Assembly (NCBI GenBank): GCA_016212665.1
Contig: JACREZ010000008.1
Location: 1-64,000 of the forward strand
Origin: Ignavibacteriota bacterium
Lineage (GTDB): Bacteria > Bacteroidota > Ignavibacteria > UBA10030 > SZUA-254
Length of the DNA stretch: 64,000 nucleotides
Direction of reading: 5' to 3'
Below the pieces are notes generated by a model that was given only the letters and a program-made list of their open reading frames with translations, was not told the origin of the DNA and did not search any database. Positions 9,381 through 17,149 of the stretch are shown one piece after another. Made by a program: the position numbers and the translations under genes. The number at the start of each line of letters is the position of its first letter. The first letter of the stretch is position 1.

Positions 9381-9724
9381 GGCTGATTCCCGGATTTGTT
9401 TGCCTGAGGTTTTTGTAACGATTCTAAGCGAAGAATAACTTTGTCATAGAACTTTTGCCACCGGTTCAAATCTTTGTTGTATTCTTTTTTTGTTTCTTCC
9501 ACTTGCTTTGGTGAAAGATTGTAATGTTGAAACAGACTGTCGTACTTTTGTTTTCCCTGTAACGAATCGAGCGAGTTCAAACTGATTTCTTCTTGAACAA
9601 TCATGTAATCAGTATAAAATTGTACAAATGTTTCCTCAGGAATGAGATTCCGGTTCACGCTCTGTTCTGAGCATGAAACGAGAAGGAAAAGTGAAAGTAA
9701 CAATATGGTGCGATTGAATTTCAT
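9377..9724 (-). CDS. Small lipoprotein, DUF4296-like
   Basis: A 115-residue protein with a lipoprotein signal: a hydrophobic stretch LLLSLFLLV followed by the lipobox LVSC, with the modified Cys at 18. After it come IPEETFVQFYTDYMIVQEE and a helical segment with YDSLFQHYNLSPKQVEETKKEYN, the pattern I associate with DUF4296 lipoproteins of Bacteroidota. It is the first gene of the operon with the PhoB- and PhoR-like genes, so it may act in the periplasm as an accessory to that signalling pair (inference). Confidence 0.7.
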   Translation of the reverse strand: MKFNRTILLLSLFLLVSCSEQSVNRNLIPEETFVQFYTDYMIVQEEISLNSLDSLQGKQKYDSLFQHYNLSPKQVEETKKEYNKDLNRWQKFYDKVILRLESLQKPQANKSGNQP

Positions 9725-10063
9725 TTGATGTATGACGACAGTGCGAAGATACGAAAAATGAATGTCATGCGAAATTGCAATGGAGTTCTGTTAATGTGTT
9801 GGAGGGTTTTGCCTCTTTCATGAACGTGCTGATGAATGGTTCTTGTGTGCGACTGAAGCAATCTCACTATTAAAAGTAAAACTGAAAGCGTGAGTGTGAG
9901 GAAATGTTGTAGTTCGATTTCAGTCAATCTGTCTGTGCTTTGGTATGAGAATAATTCTTTACTTGATATTTGATTTTTTGAAATATGGTATGCGTTCAGG
10001 GAAATTGAGCGGGAGGAGGAGGCAGTTATTCTTTTTTCGATGAAGAGAATATCTTCTTGAAAA
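9725..10063. other. Spacer upstream of the lipoprotein-phoB-phoR operon
   Basis: These 339 bases contain no supported gene. The operon promoter should lie within the first ~100 bases next to 9724, but I see no sharp consensus. The right end runs into a 21-bp-period repeat array. Confidence 0.4.
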
Positions 10064-10294
10064 AAAGGATAAACTTCCGGAGAAAAAAGGATTTCTTTTC
10101 AAAGAAAAGGTATTTACACCCAAAATAAAGGTATTTACTGCCAAAGAAAAGGTATTTATAGCCGAAGAAAAGGAATTTACAGCCGAAGAAAAGGTATTTA
10201 CAGTCAAAGAAAAGGTATTTACAGCCGAAGAAAAGGAATTTACAGCCAAAGAAAAGGTATTTATAGCCGAAGAAAAAGGTGTTATTCGCGAAAT
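10064..10294. repeat. 21-bp tandem repeat array (about 11 copies)
   Basis: Eleven head-to-tail units of 21 bp follow one another. A typical copy begins AAAGGTATTTACAGCCGAAG, and the central copies differ by one to three bases while the outer copies are more divergent. The period of seven codons keeps several frames open on both strands, giving heptads such as EKVFTAE on the plus strand and AVNTFSS on the minus strand. No start codon or ribosome-binding site precedes the plus frame. Two other arrays of the same period lie at 36,906 and 54,326 in this window. Confidence 0.9.
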
Positions 10295-10371
10295 AAACCT
10301 TTTTATTTGTATGTAAATAGGAAAAATACGCGAATTCTCAGAATAAATATTTGAAATTGGCTCATAATTGA

Positions 10372-10545
10372 AGGTTTGGATGGCTTTCCCGTTCCCCGTT
10401 CGATGGTGAAGAACCGAACCTTGTTGTCGGCGTTCCCGAAAAGTGGATGTACCATTACGTCTATGTACTTAACGATGGTGAAGTTGGCACAGGTCTGGAA
10501 TTGAGTGTTGTGGTTCTGAAGGGGACTATGGACAAGACATTGTAA
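10372..10545 (+). pseudogene. Orphan coding-like fragment without a start
   Basis: From 10,372 a 57-codon frame reads protein-like sequence (for example EEPNLVVGVPEKW and YHYVYVLNDGEVGTGLELS) and ends at TAA 10,543-10,545. It follows a TGA directly and has no start codon until a Met about 30 codons in. It looks like the end of a larger gene that lost its front. The family is not recognised. Confidence 0.35.
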
Positions 10546-10619
10546 TTGTTAGGCGAAGCGGCAGATGATACTTTTCACTCTTGATAAATGATTTGTGCGT
10601 GTGAATAAAATATAAAAAT

Positions 10620-10806
10620 AAATTGACTTTTTTATGATTTTTTTCTTGCTTATTTCAAAAAGAGTTCTAAATTACGGCAAGTTTTTAGTTCCGAATGATT
10701 TTGTATTGCCTACGAGATAGTAATACCGCAGTCGTGAGTTGAGTTTAATTGGTAGGCGGTCATTTCTTTTTTTAACATTGTTTTCATTTTCAAAAAAAAA
10801 TTAGTT
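10620..10806 (+). promoter_or_regulatory. AT-rich leader with a possible promoter and stem
   Basis: A TTGACTT at 10,623-10,629 lies in an AT-rich stretch. Further down, TTGCCTAC (about 10,706) could pair with GTAGGC (about 10,752), and a T-run follows at 10,767-10,774. This could be a promoter with a structured 5' leader for the gene at 10,807, or a short RNA ending in a terminator. The evidence is only sequence inspection. Confidence 0.3.
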
Positions 10807-11226
10807 GTGCAAGTTTATTTCCAAATAAATAAGGCTATGCTAGGGGAGTTTCATGTGGGGAGAAATAACCCGCAGAGTGTGAGCGCAATGACGACGGAAC
10901 TTGAGTATTTTGTTGAACAGACGACGAAGTACAAAACAGAACTTGGCAAGCGCGGCATTAAGCAAACACATATTGATAAATTGCAGCAGATACATGACGA
11001 GTTGATTGGGGTTGATACGGACCAGGAGGACTCGAAGCATGTTTCTAAGAATGCAACGAAGAACCGAAATGCGGCACGGAAGGAATTAGCTACGTTAACA
11101 GCCAGTGTTTTGACAACTGCCGCGAATGTGTTTGAGGATAACCTTGACATACTGAGCGAGTTTGGGATTGACCCGAATAAGAAACGGAAGCCGAGGAAGA
11201 AGAAGGACGAGAAACCTGCGGCTTGA
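10807..11226 (+). CDS. Coiled-coil hypothetical protein
   Basis: The frame encodes up to 139 residues starting at GTG 10,807; ATGs at 10,837, 10,852 and 10,888 are alternative starts. The middle is a run of amphipathic helices (ELGKRGIKQTHIDKLQQIHDEL, then NRNAARKELATLTASVLTTAANVF). A short FGIDPN turn and a Lys-rich tail (KKRKPRKKKDEK) follow. The helical layout resembles small Bacteroidota proteins of unknown function that form antiparallel coiled coils. Nothing indicates an enzyme. It stands alone between a repeat region and the TIR-like operon. Confidence 0.6.
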   Translation: MQVYFQINKAMLGEFHVGRNNPQSVSAMTTELEYFVEQTTKYKTELGKRGIKQTHIDKLQQIHDELIGVDTDQEDSKHVSKNATKNRNAARKELATLTASVLTTAANVFEDNLDILSEFGIDPNKKRKPRKKKDEKPAA

Positions 11227-11556
11227 TTTCGGATTTCGGATGTTGATTGCGGATTGATGATGATGTGAGATGTGCGATATGGGATGTGAGATTTTATTCC
11301 GCCAAGGCGGGATTTTCGCTGCGCTACGAGATTGCGGATTGGTAAATAATGTGGAACATTTCTATGAATAGGATTCTACTCCATAAAGGACGAGGAGCGT
11401 CTGATGATACATTCCCATGCTTGATAGATGATTGGAGCTAGGGAACCAGTTGGAACGCCGTGAGTGGTGATGAGAATAATGAATGATGAATATAGAAGTT
11501 TGAATGATGAAGTTTAATGATGGACAACGCAGGAGCGAGACTGAAAGAATAAAATC
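11227..11556. other. Spacer made of word-like repeats
   Basis: No gene is seen. The left part repeats short words (GATTTCGG, GATTGCGGATTG, GATGTGAGAT) and contains a CCGCCAAGGCGG palindrome near 11,300. A segment at ~11,405 (GATACATTCCCATGCTTGAT) resembles one at ~33,575. The promoter of the downstream six-gene operon must lie here or just upstream. Confidence 0.5.
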
Positions 11557-12285
11557 ATGAAATCTGAAAAGCGGTTTGGTGGTATCGTAGCTGAAGAATA
11601 CGAACATTTCATTAAAGGAACACCTCATTATGAAAAGTTTGTCAATAGAATTGCTTCGGAAGTAAAGAAGTATTGCAAGGACAAACCGAACAGAGATATC
11701 AACGTTATTGATATCGGGACAGGTTATGGTTTTTGTGCTAAATTTGTTTTGAAGATATGCCCCAATCTTCAACTTGTTGCACTGGACAATGAGAGAAATA
11801 TGACCCTGCGAGCGAAGAAATACCTACAAGAATACATAGCCAATGGAAATACTACCGTTGTCCTTACTGATGCGTTGACATATTTAAGAAAACTTCCGAA
11901 CGATTCTATAGACATCTATTTTTCTTCGTGGGTTATCCATAATTTTCAGCAAAACTATAGGACTAATATATACAAGCAGATGTATAGGACACTTAAGCCC
12001 GGTGGATTGTTCCTTAATGCAGACAAGTACGCATGGGATAATGAAATTGTTCAGAACAGAGAGTTGGAATGGCAAGTTTCTAAGTTCTTTGAAATTTTTA
12101 GTTCCCAGAAACGATATGATATATTGGAAGAATGGGTAGTACATTACATTAGAGATGAGTCGCCAAAATTAGTAATGAAAGAACGAACATCCATTGAACA
12201 AATGAAAAAAGTTGGCTTCACAAGTGTTCAGAGATTAGCAAGAGAGCACATGGAGTGTGTAATTAAATCAATAGTAAAAAAATAA
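11557..12285 (+). CDS. Class I SAM-dependent methyltransferase (operon gene 1)
   Basis: A 242-residue methyltransferase with a Rossmann core. Motif I is VIDIGTGYGFCAKF near residues 50-63, the acidic residue ending strand 2 is in LVALDNE, and the post-motif IYFSSWVIHNF and TLKPGGLFLNADKY follow. The fold is like CmoA or small-molecule methyltransferases, with no DNA- or RNA-binding domain attached, so a small molecule or a tRNA-linked substrate is more likely than DNA (inference). It is the first gene of a tight AT-rich run with two TIR-like proteins and an ABC importer, 10 bases upstream of the first TIR-like gene. Confidence 0.8.
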   Translation: MKSEKRFGGIVAEEYEHFIKGTPHYEKFVNRIASEVKKYCKDKPNRDINVIDIGTGYGFCAKFVLKICPNLQLVALDNERNMTLRAKKYLQEYIANGNTTVVLTDALTYLRKLPNDSIDIYFSSWVIHNFQQNYRTNIYKQMYRTLKPGGLFLNADKYAWDNEIVQNRELEWQVSKFFEIFSSQKRYDILEEWVVHYIRDESPKLVMKERTSIEQMKKVGFTSVQRLAREHMECVIKSIVKK

Positions 12286-12295
12286 GGAGAGTTAA

Positions 12296-12742
12296 ATGGA
12301 AAAGGTGTTTATCGGATCTTCAAAACAAAGTATTCATATTTCCGATGCAGTTTTAGAAAATCTAAAATATGAAAACATTGAACCTGTCCCTTGGTACATA
12401 GGAGAATTTACAGGCGGATTTATTTCTAACTTAGAATCATTGATCACAACATTGAACAAGGTTAAGTATGCCATTTTTATTCTAACCAATGAGCAAAATC
12501 ATGATGCAATGGGTGCGGAATATTATTCTTTGAGAGATAATATTATTTTCGAGCTGGGATTTTTTATTTCAAAACTGGGTAAGGATAATGTCTTTATGAT
12601 AAAACCTGATAATATGCATATAAACCTTCCTTCTGATTTGAAAGGATACGATCCCTATAATTTTCCGCATCAGTATTCGAATATTGCGGTTGCGATTAGA
12701 ACGGAAATAAACACCATATTAAAAAAAATTGGAATCCGATAA
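12296..12742 (+). CDS. TIR-like protein, CBASS/Pycsar type (operon gene 2)
   Basis: The protein (148 residues) is a stand-alone domain. It starts with a beta strand and loop, EKVFIGSSKQSIHISDAV, continues through VKYAIFILTNEQ, and has RDNIIFELGFFISKLG at residues 80-95. This is the pattern of the TIR-like domain found in CBASS Cap12 and Pycsar TIR effectors (Pfam PF10137), in which the 'N-x-I-FELG' Glu (here E86) is in the position of the catalytic NADase Glu. It has no separate sensor domain. The stop codon overlaps the next start (TAATG), so it is translationally coupled to a second TIR-like protein. It may cleave NAD or make an ADP-ribose signal; neither is proven. Confidence 0.78.
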   Translation: MEKVFIGSSKQSIHISDAVLENLKYENIEPVPWYIGEFTGGFISNLESLITTLNKVKYAIFILTNEQNHDAMGAEYYSLRDNIIFELGFFISKLGKDNVFMIKPDNMHINLPSDLKGYDPYNFPHQYSNIAVAIRTEINTILKKIGIR

Positions 12743-14055
12743 TGAATGTGCATATTTATTTGAGTTTTAGTGAAAAGTTAAACGAGACAAATTACAAGTT
12801 GATAGATAATTTAATTGAAGCGTTCAACAAGAAAAAAACAAAAGACTTAACATGTATAATAGAGACACCTTCAGATATCTACTCTGGCGGTGGAAGCAAA
12901 TATGATAGTTTAGCTGAAAGATCTACCAAGATCAATTTTGCTGTATTCGTGTATGACAAGATTGAAATCAACAAAAAAGATATTATATCAAAAATGAACA
13001 GGGAAGATATTAAGGAAATCAATAAAATGAATTTCGAATTAGGGTACTTTTCAAAAAGGCTAGGTCCCCAAAAATGTTTTTTAGTCTACCTCTCTGATGA
13101 TCACCAAATATATCCTTTGCCAGAACAAATTGATAATTCTCCCTTTTATTTATCAAACAAGCAGGAATCACCGATAGCAGGCAAAATCATTGAGAGAATA
13201 AAAACTATTCTTGCTAAACAACAATCGGAAGAGGATATTTATTACGATAGAGTATTGTCAAAAGACAAGAATCAATGGCATTTGAAAGTTGGTATAGTTG
13301 ATTATCCGCCTTTTTGTACACCTAAATATGAAATGGAAAAAATAATTGATGCAGAAGGATTATATCCGATATTGCTAAAAAAGATAATCAAGAGCTTTAA
13401 TAGAGAAGCGAAGATGAAATATTCATGGGAATTAGTGAATTGGGATAATCTATACAGGGCAATAACTACAGATTTTGATATATTGATAAGTGTTTTTGCA
13501 ACAGGTTACCGAACACAACTTGGACGAAGTTGTAGAACTATCCATCAGGTTCCAATTTGTGGTCTTTGTAAAAAAAGTAATACCAGAATTCCTGATACCA
13601 TTGAAGCACTAATCACTGATGATAGGATCAAAATAGGTCTCTTGAAGGGAGAAATTGGATATGTTTGGGCTGAAGAAACATTACTTAGGGAAGGAGAAAC
13701 AATGGAAAAGGAAAGATTCGTATATTTAGAAGGGACACAGGATATTGAAAAGCTTGTATCCTTACTTGATGATAATAGAGCAGACATAATTGTATGTGAT
13801 GCTTTATCCCTTTATCGAATATGTGAAAAAAGAGATCACGAAAATTTTGTCGTCAAGTTCGGTTATGAAAATCCCCTTAGGTGGGGAAACAACACTTTTA
13901 TTGTAAAGAACAATCAAATTGTTTTTAGAGATAAAATCAACGAGAAATTAGAAGACCTATTAAACGACAGATATATTGAAGAACGTGACCGAGCTGAGTT
14001 AACAAATTATAAAGCTATAAATATTACTAACTTTAAAGGAAAGCAATATGTTTAA
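12742..14055 (+). CDS. TIR-like domain fused to a solute-binding domain (operon gene 3)
   Basis: A 437-residue two-domain protein. Residues 1-~157 form a second TIR-like domain (MNVHIYLSFSEKL, FAVFVYDK, then NFELGYFSKRLG with Glu99 in the catalytic position). After a short linker, residues 181-~425 resemble a family 3 solute-binding protein (SBP_bac_3). The opening is LKVGIVDYPPF, followed by ELVNWDNLYRAITTDFDILIS and DNRADIIVCDA near the end. There is no signal peptide or membrane segment, so this binding domain should sit in the cytoplasm, unlike normal solute-binding proteins. Its end overlaps the start of a secreted solute-binding lipoprotein by 8 bases. I infer a ligand-gated TIR enzyme; I know of no described protein with this architecture. 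Confidence 0.72.
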   Translation: MNVHIYLSFSEKLNETNYKLIDNLIEAFNKKKTKDLTCIIETPSDIYSGGGSKYDSLAERSTKINFAVFVYDKIEINKKDIISKMNREDIKEINKMNFELGYFSKRLGPQKCFLVYLSDDHQIYPLPEQIDNSPFYLSNKQESPIAGKIIERIKTILAKQQSEEDIYYDRVLSKDKNQWHLKVGIVDYPPFCTPKYEMEKIIDAEGLYPILLKKIIKSFNREAKMKYSWELVNWDNLYRAITTDFDILISVFATGYRTQLGRSCRTIHQVPICGLCKKSNTRIPDTIEALITDDRIKIGLLKGEIGYVWAEETLLREGETMEKERFVYLEGTQDIEKLVSLLDDNRADIIVCDALSLYRICEKRDHENFVVKFGYENPLRWGNNTFIVKNNQIVFRDKINEKLEDLLNDRYIEERDRAELTNYKAINITNFKGKQYV

Positions 14056-14899
14056 GAAAACCTCCATAATTCTTCTTTGCAGTTTCGTTTTTTTCTGTTG
14101 CAATACAAAAAAGGAACAAATTCAGCAATCTGAATCCGTTTATGAGAACGTTGTCAGTTCTCAGAAATTACGTTGTGCGTATATTCCGTATCCTCCTGCA
14201 ACCATAAAGGATCCCAACACAGGTGAACTGAGTGGTATATTTGTTGACATCATAAAAGAAGCGGTAAAAAATATGGGATTTAAAATTGAATGGACCGAAG
14301 AGGTCGGCTGGGGCACAATGATTGAAGGGTTAGAAGCAAATCGCTATGATATTGTTGTTACAGGAGTCTGGCCCAATGCAGCACGAGCAGTAAGAGCAGA
14401 TTTTTCCGTGCCCTTATATTATAGCGGTGTGGGAGTGTATGTGAGAACAAATGATAATAGATTTAATAACGATCTTTCTCTAATCAATAATATTGATATC
14501 CGTGTCAGCACCATGGACGGTGAAATAAATGAATTGATTGCTAATTCACAATTTCCTAAAGCAAAAAAAGTATCAATTCCTCAACTTTCAGATTTCAATC
14601 AAATTTTATTTAATGTATCACAAAACAAAGCAGATGTAACATTTGTTGAAACTTATGTAGCAAATCAATTCTTGGAAGCAAATCCAGGTTCTGTCAGAAA
14701 TATTGCTAAAGACAAGCCCCTACGAGTAACGCCTAATACCTATTTGCTTAAAAAGGGAGAGTATAAGTTTACAACGATGATCAACACGGCACTAGAAGAA
14801 CTTATTAACACTGGCTTCGTAGATCAAGTAATTGAAAAATATGAAAAATTTCCGGGTTCACTGTATCGAGTTAACTACGCTTATAAACCCAACAAGTAG
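14048..14899 (+). CDS. Amino-acid-type solute-binding lipoprotein (operon gene 4)
   Basis: The protein (283 residues) starts with a lipoprotein signal, SIILLCSFVFFCCNTKK, and is then a family 3 solute-binding protein. Landmarks are LRCAYIPYPPATIKDPNTG, GIFVDIIKEAVKNMGFKIEW, RYDIVVTGVWPNAARA and ADFSVPLYYSGVG. Such proteins hand polar amino acids or similar ligands to an ABC importer. The usual acidic/Arg pair that binds the amino-acid backbone is not clearly conserved (WPNAARA), so the ligand cannot be named. It lies between the TIR/solute-binding fusion and the permease, which strongly suggests one importer linked to TIR signalling. Confidence 0.85.
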   Translation: MFKKTSIILLCSFVFFCCNTKKEQIQQSESVYENVVSSQKLRCAYIPYPPATIKDPNTGELSGIFVDIIKEAVKNMGFKIEWTEEVGWGTMIEGLEANRYDIVVTGVWPNAARAVRADFSVPLYYSGVGVYVRTNDNRFNNDLSLINNIDIRVSTMDGEINELIANSQFPKAKKVSIPQLSDFNQILFNVSQNKADVTFVETYVANQFLEANPGSVRNIAKDKPLRVTPNTYLLKKGEYKFTTMINTALEELINTGFVDQVIEKYEKFPGSLYRVNYAYKPNK

Positions 14900-14911
14900 G
14901 ATATCGAAAGA

Positions 14912-15577
14912 TTGAATCTGTTTGATATTCTTACTAAATACCAAGATGCTTTTTTCAATGGAATCTCTGTCACCTCTAAACTAAGTATCATTATTTGGAG
15001 TGGAGGGTTAATTTTAGGTGCCATTCTTGGTTCTGCTGGTGCAAAATGGAACAAGGCAATAGGAATACCTTCATGGGTAGTATCGTTTACTTTGTCAGGA
15101 ATTCCTATCCTTGTATTTCTATTTTGGCTTCATTACCCATTGCAGACAATCTTGGGAGTTATTATCGATCCGTTTGTAACTTCGGCCACTGCCCTCACTA
15201 TTATAAATACATTTTCTGTTTCTGATGTAATAAGGCGAGCGATACTAAATTTTCCAAATCAATTCGTTATAGCAGCCAAGGTGTGTGGATTAAACCGAAA
15301 ACAAATCTTTTCACATATTCAGTTGCCAATTCTATTACGTCAGATATTACCCAGCATAATTTTTTTACAAGTAAGTATGTTGCAAGCTACACTATTTGCA
15401 AGCTTAATTTCGGTGAATGAAATTTTTAGAGTGTCCCAAAACATTAATTCTCTTGTTTATAGGCCAGTTGAAATATATACGGCGTTAGCATTATTATTCT
15501 TGGTAATTTGTGTGCCACTTAATTTACTGGGATATCTGTTGGAGAAAAAATTTACAAGAGATATATCTCAAAATTAA
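14912..15577 (+). CDS. ABC transporter permease, polar amino acid type (operon gene 5)
   Basis: This 221-residue inner-membrane protein has about five membrane spans (for example SIIIWSGGLILGAILGSAG, VVSFTLSGIPILVFLFWL and the last span ALALLFLVICVPLNLLGYL). The EAA-type loop that contacts the ATPase is visible as AAKVCGLNRKQIFSHIQLP. It belongs to the His/Glu/Gln/Arg family of importer permeases. The start is a TTG at 14,912, preceded by an AGGA at 14,898-14,901. Only one permease gene is present, so it probably forms a homodimer. Confidence 0.85.
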   Translation: MNLFDILTKYQDAFFNGISVTSKLSIIIWSGGLILGAILGSAGAKWNKAIGIPSWVVSFTLSGIPILVFLFWLHYPLQTILGVIIDPFVTSATALTIINTFSVSDVIRRAILNFPNQFVIAAKVCGLNRKQIFSHIQLPILLRQILPSIIFLQVSMLQATLFASLISVNEIFRVSQNINSLVYRPVEIYTALALLFLVICVPLNLLGYLLEKKFTRDISQN

Positions 15578-15583
15578 TATCCA

Positions 15584-16282
15584 ATGATAAAGATATCACA
15601 TATTTGCAAACTTCTTAATGGTCGGAAGATACTATCAGATGTTAGCTTCGACCTTCGACCTTCTGAAATTACAGTTTTGATTGGACCGAGTGGTTCAGGC
15701 AAATCTTCTCTTTTGCGAATTATTGCTAATATAGATAAACCAACTAGCGGCGAGGTGGTTTATATAAATGCAGAAAATGGAATGAACTCGGACCTTCTTT
15801 GGCCCAAAATAACAATGGTTTTCCAACAACTCTATTTGTGGCCGAATATGACACTAGGAAAAAATATTTTATTACCCCTTGAATTGAATGGAATAGAAAT
15901 TGATCATATATATTTCGTAAAACTAACAAAACTATTTGAAGTCGAAGACATCCTTGATCGTTACCCAAATCAGTCATCGGTAGGTCAACAACAAAGAGTT
16001 GCATTGATAAGATCTCTGATGCTAAAGCCAAGATATTTATTGTTAGATGAAATTACATCCTCCTTAGATGTAGAATTTGCAAATAAAGTGGGTGAATTGA
16101 TCAAAGAGCTTAAACACAACAATTGTTGTATTTTGATTGTAACTCACCTACTAGGCTTTGCTAAGAGTATCGCAGATCAAACAGTATTTATAGATAAAGG
16201 AACAGTAGTCGAAATTGGTAATAAGGAGGTTTTGTTAAATCCAGTGAATGAAAGAGTAAGAAAATTTGTAGGCACATTATAA
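15584..16282 (+). CDS. ABC transporter ATPase (operon gene 6)
   Basis: A 232-residue ATP-binding subunit. Walker A is GPSGSGKSSLLR near residues 33-44, the Q-loop is in VFQQLYLWPNMT, Walker B is YLLLDEITSSLD and the switch His is in VTHLLGFA. The signature motif reads SSVGQQQRVALIRSL instead of the usual LSGGQQQR. The first Gly is thus lost, which may weaken ATP turnover, although GQQQR is kept. It starts 6 bases after the permease and is the last gene of the operon; a 240-base spacer follows. Confidence 0.88.
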   Translation: MIKISHICKLLNGRKILSDVSFDLRPSEITVLIGPSGSGKSSLLRIIANIDKPTSGEVVYINAENGMNSDLLWPKITMVFQQLYLWPNMTLGKNILLPLELNGIEIDHIYFVKLTKLFEVEDILDRYPNQSSVGQQQRVALIRSLMLKPRYLLLDEITSSLDVEFANKVGELIKELKHNNCCILIVTHLLGFAKSIADQTVFIDKGTVVEIGNKEVLLNPVNERVRKFVGTL

Positions 16283-16383
16283 TTCAATAGTATCTCGTTT
16301 CGTTATTCCATTTAATAATCTCGAGTGGGAAAATGATATCGAACACTATGAAACAGAATTGAACTATCTCCTATGAGGTATGG

Positions 16384-16427
16384 TTCGTTTGTTTCTCCTT
16401 TCTAAAATCTGTATTTTTTTATGCACT
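16384..16427. repeat. 44-bp direct repeat, left copy
   Basis: The sequence starting TTCGTTTGTTTCTCCTTTCT and ending ATGCACT recurs at 17,361-17,403 in the same orientation with about three differences. The two copies flank the PIN toxin-antitoxin genes. Confidence 0.8.
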
Positions 16428-16521
16428 ATTTATCAACAATATAGTAGCATCATGAATTGGTCTCTTATCATACGCAGACAAGCATGATGCCCATTTTTTT
16501 TGAAAATTAACTAATACAACC

Positions 16522-16752
16522 ATGAAAACTCTTAGTATTTCTATTTCCAATATCGAATACAACAAATTCGGATTAAAGAACGATACATTAACGTTCTCAG
16601 ATTTTGTAGAAATTGTGAGCAAAGAACTTACCCGTCAAACACTGAACCAATGCGTTGACCTTGCGGAAAAGTATGGGCTTTCCAAAATGACAATGGAAGA
16701 CATTTCAAAAGAAGTACGGGCAGTGAGAAGAAATGCAAAACATCGTCCTTGA
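16522..16752 (+). CDS. Probable antitoxin of a PIN toxin pair
   Basis: A 76-residue protein with a short N-terminal strand (KTLSISISNIEYNKFG) followed by two helices (LTFSDFVEIVSKELTRQTLNQCVDLAEKYGLS and MTMEDISKEVRAVRR). The first helical part could contact DNA or the toxin. It overlaps the PIN-domain gene by 20 bases, the classic order of antitoxin before toxin. No named antitoxin family is certain. It probably neutralises the PIN ribonuclease and represses its own promoter, as such antitoxins do in known pairs. Confidence 0.65.
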   Translation: MKTLSISISNIEYNKFGLKNDTLTFSDFVEIVSKELTRQTLNQCVDLAEKYGLSKMTMEDISKEVRAVRRNAKHRP

Positions 16753-17149
16753 TACAAACGTTTTTGTTTCCTCGCTCATTCAACGAGGTTACTCTTATCG
16801 TATTGTCAACGAACTTTTTATTGAAGGAGCAGTCGAACTCTGTATTTCGGAGGAAGTGATGCAGGAATACTACGAAGTTCTCACCCGGAAAAAATTTTCA
16901 AAGTATCCCGAATTTATTATAAAAGCAGAAACATTGCTTGCAGATATTGATGCAAAAGCGAGAAAATTTTCTCCTAAAACGAAAGTAACAATCATTGGCG
17001 ATGTTGATGATAATAAATTTTTGGAACTTGCTGAAGAAAGTAAATCTCATTTTCTTATAACCGGGAATACAAACGATTTTACGATGCAGGTGTACAAGCG
17101 AACTAAAATCGTTACACCGAAAGAATATTGGGAACAATATCGTCCTTAG
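16733..17149 (+). CDS. PIN-domain toxin (COG1569-like)
   Basis: The protein (138 residues) has the four acidic positions of a PIN ribonuclease: Asp in NIVLDTNVFVSSLIQ, Glu in ISEEVMQEYYEVLTR, Asp in GDVDDNKFLELAEE, and a final acidic position near TGNTNDF. The C-terminal TKIVTPKEYWEQ matches the ending of the 'putative toxin-antitoxin system toxin component, PIN family'. It would cut RNA when released from its antitoxin. It is encoded directly after the putative antitoxin, with overlapping frames. Confidence 0.85.
   Translation: MQNIVLDTNVFVSSLIQRGYSYRIVNELFIEGAVELCISEEVMQEYYEVLTRKKFSKYPEFIIKAETLLADIDAKARKFSPKTKVTIIGDVDDNKFLELAEESKSHFLITGNTNDFTMQVYKRTKIVTPKEYWEQYRP

Noticed and set aside
9959-10249. 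Minus-strand frame with AVNTFSS heptads
   Set aside because: It is the translation of the first 21-bp array and its flank. Other frames of the array are also open, and there is no start signal.
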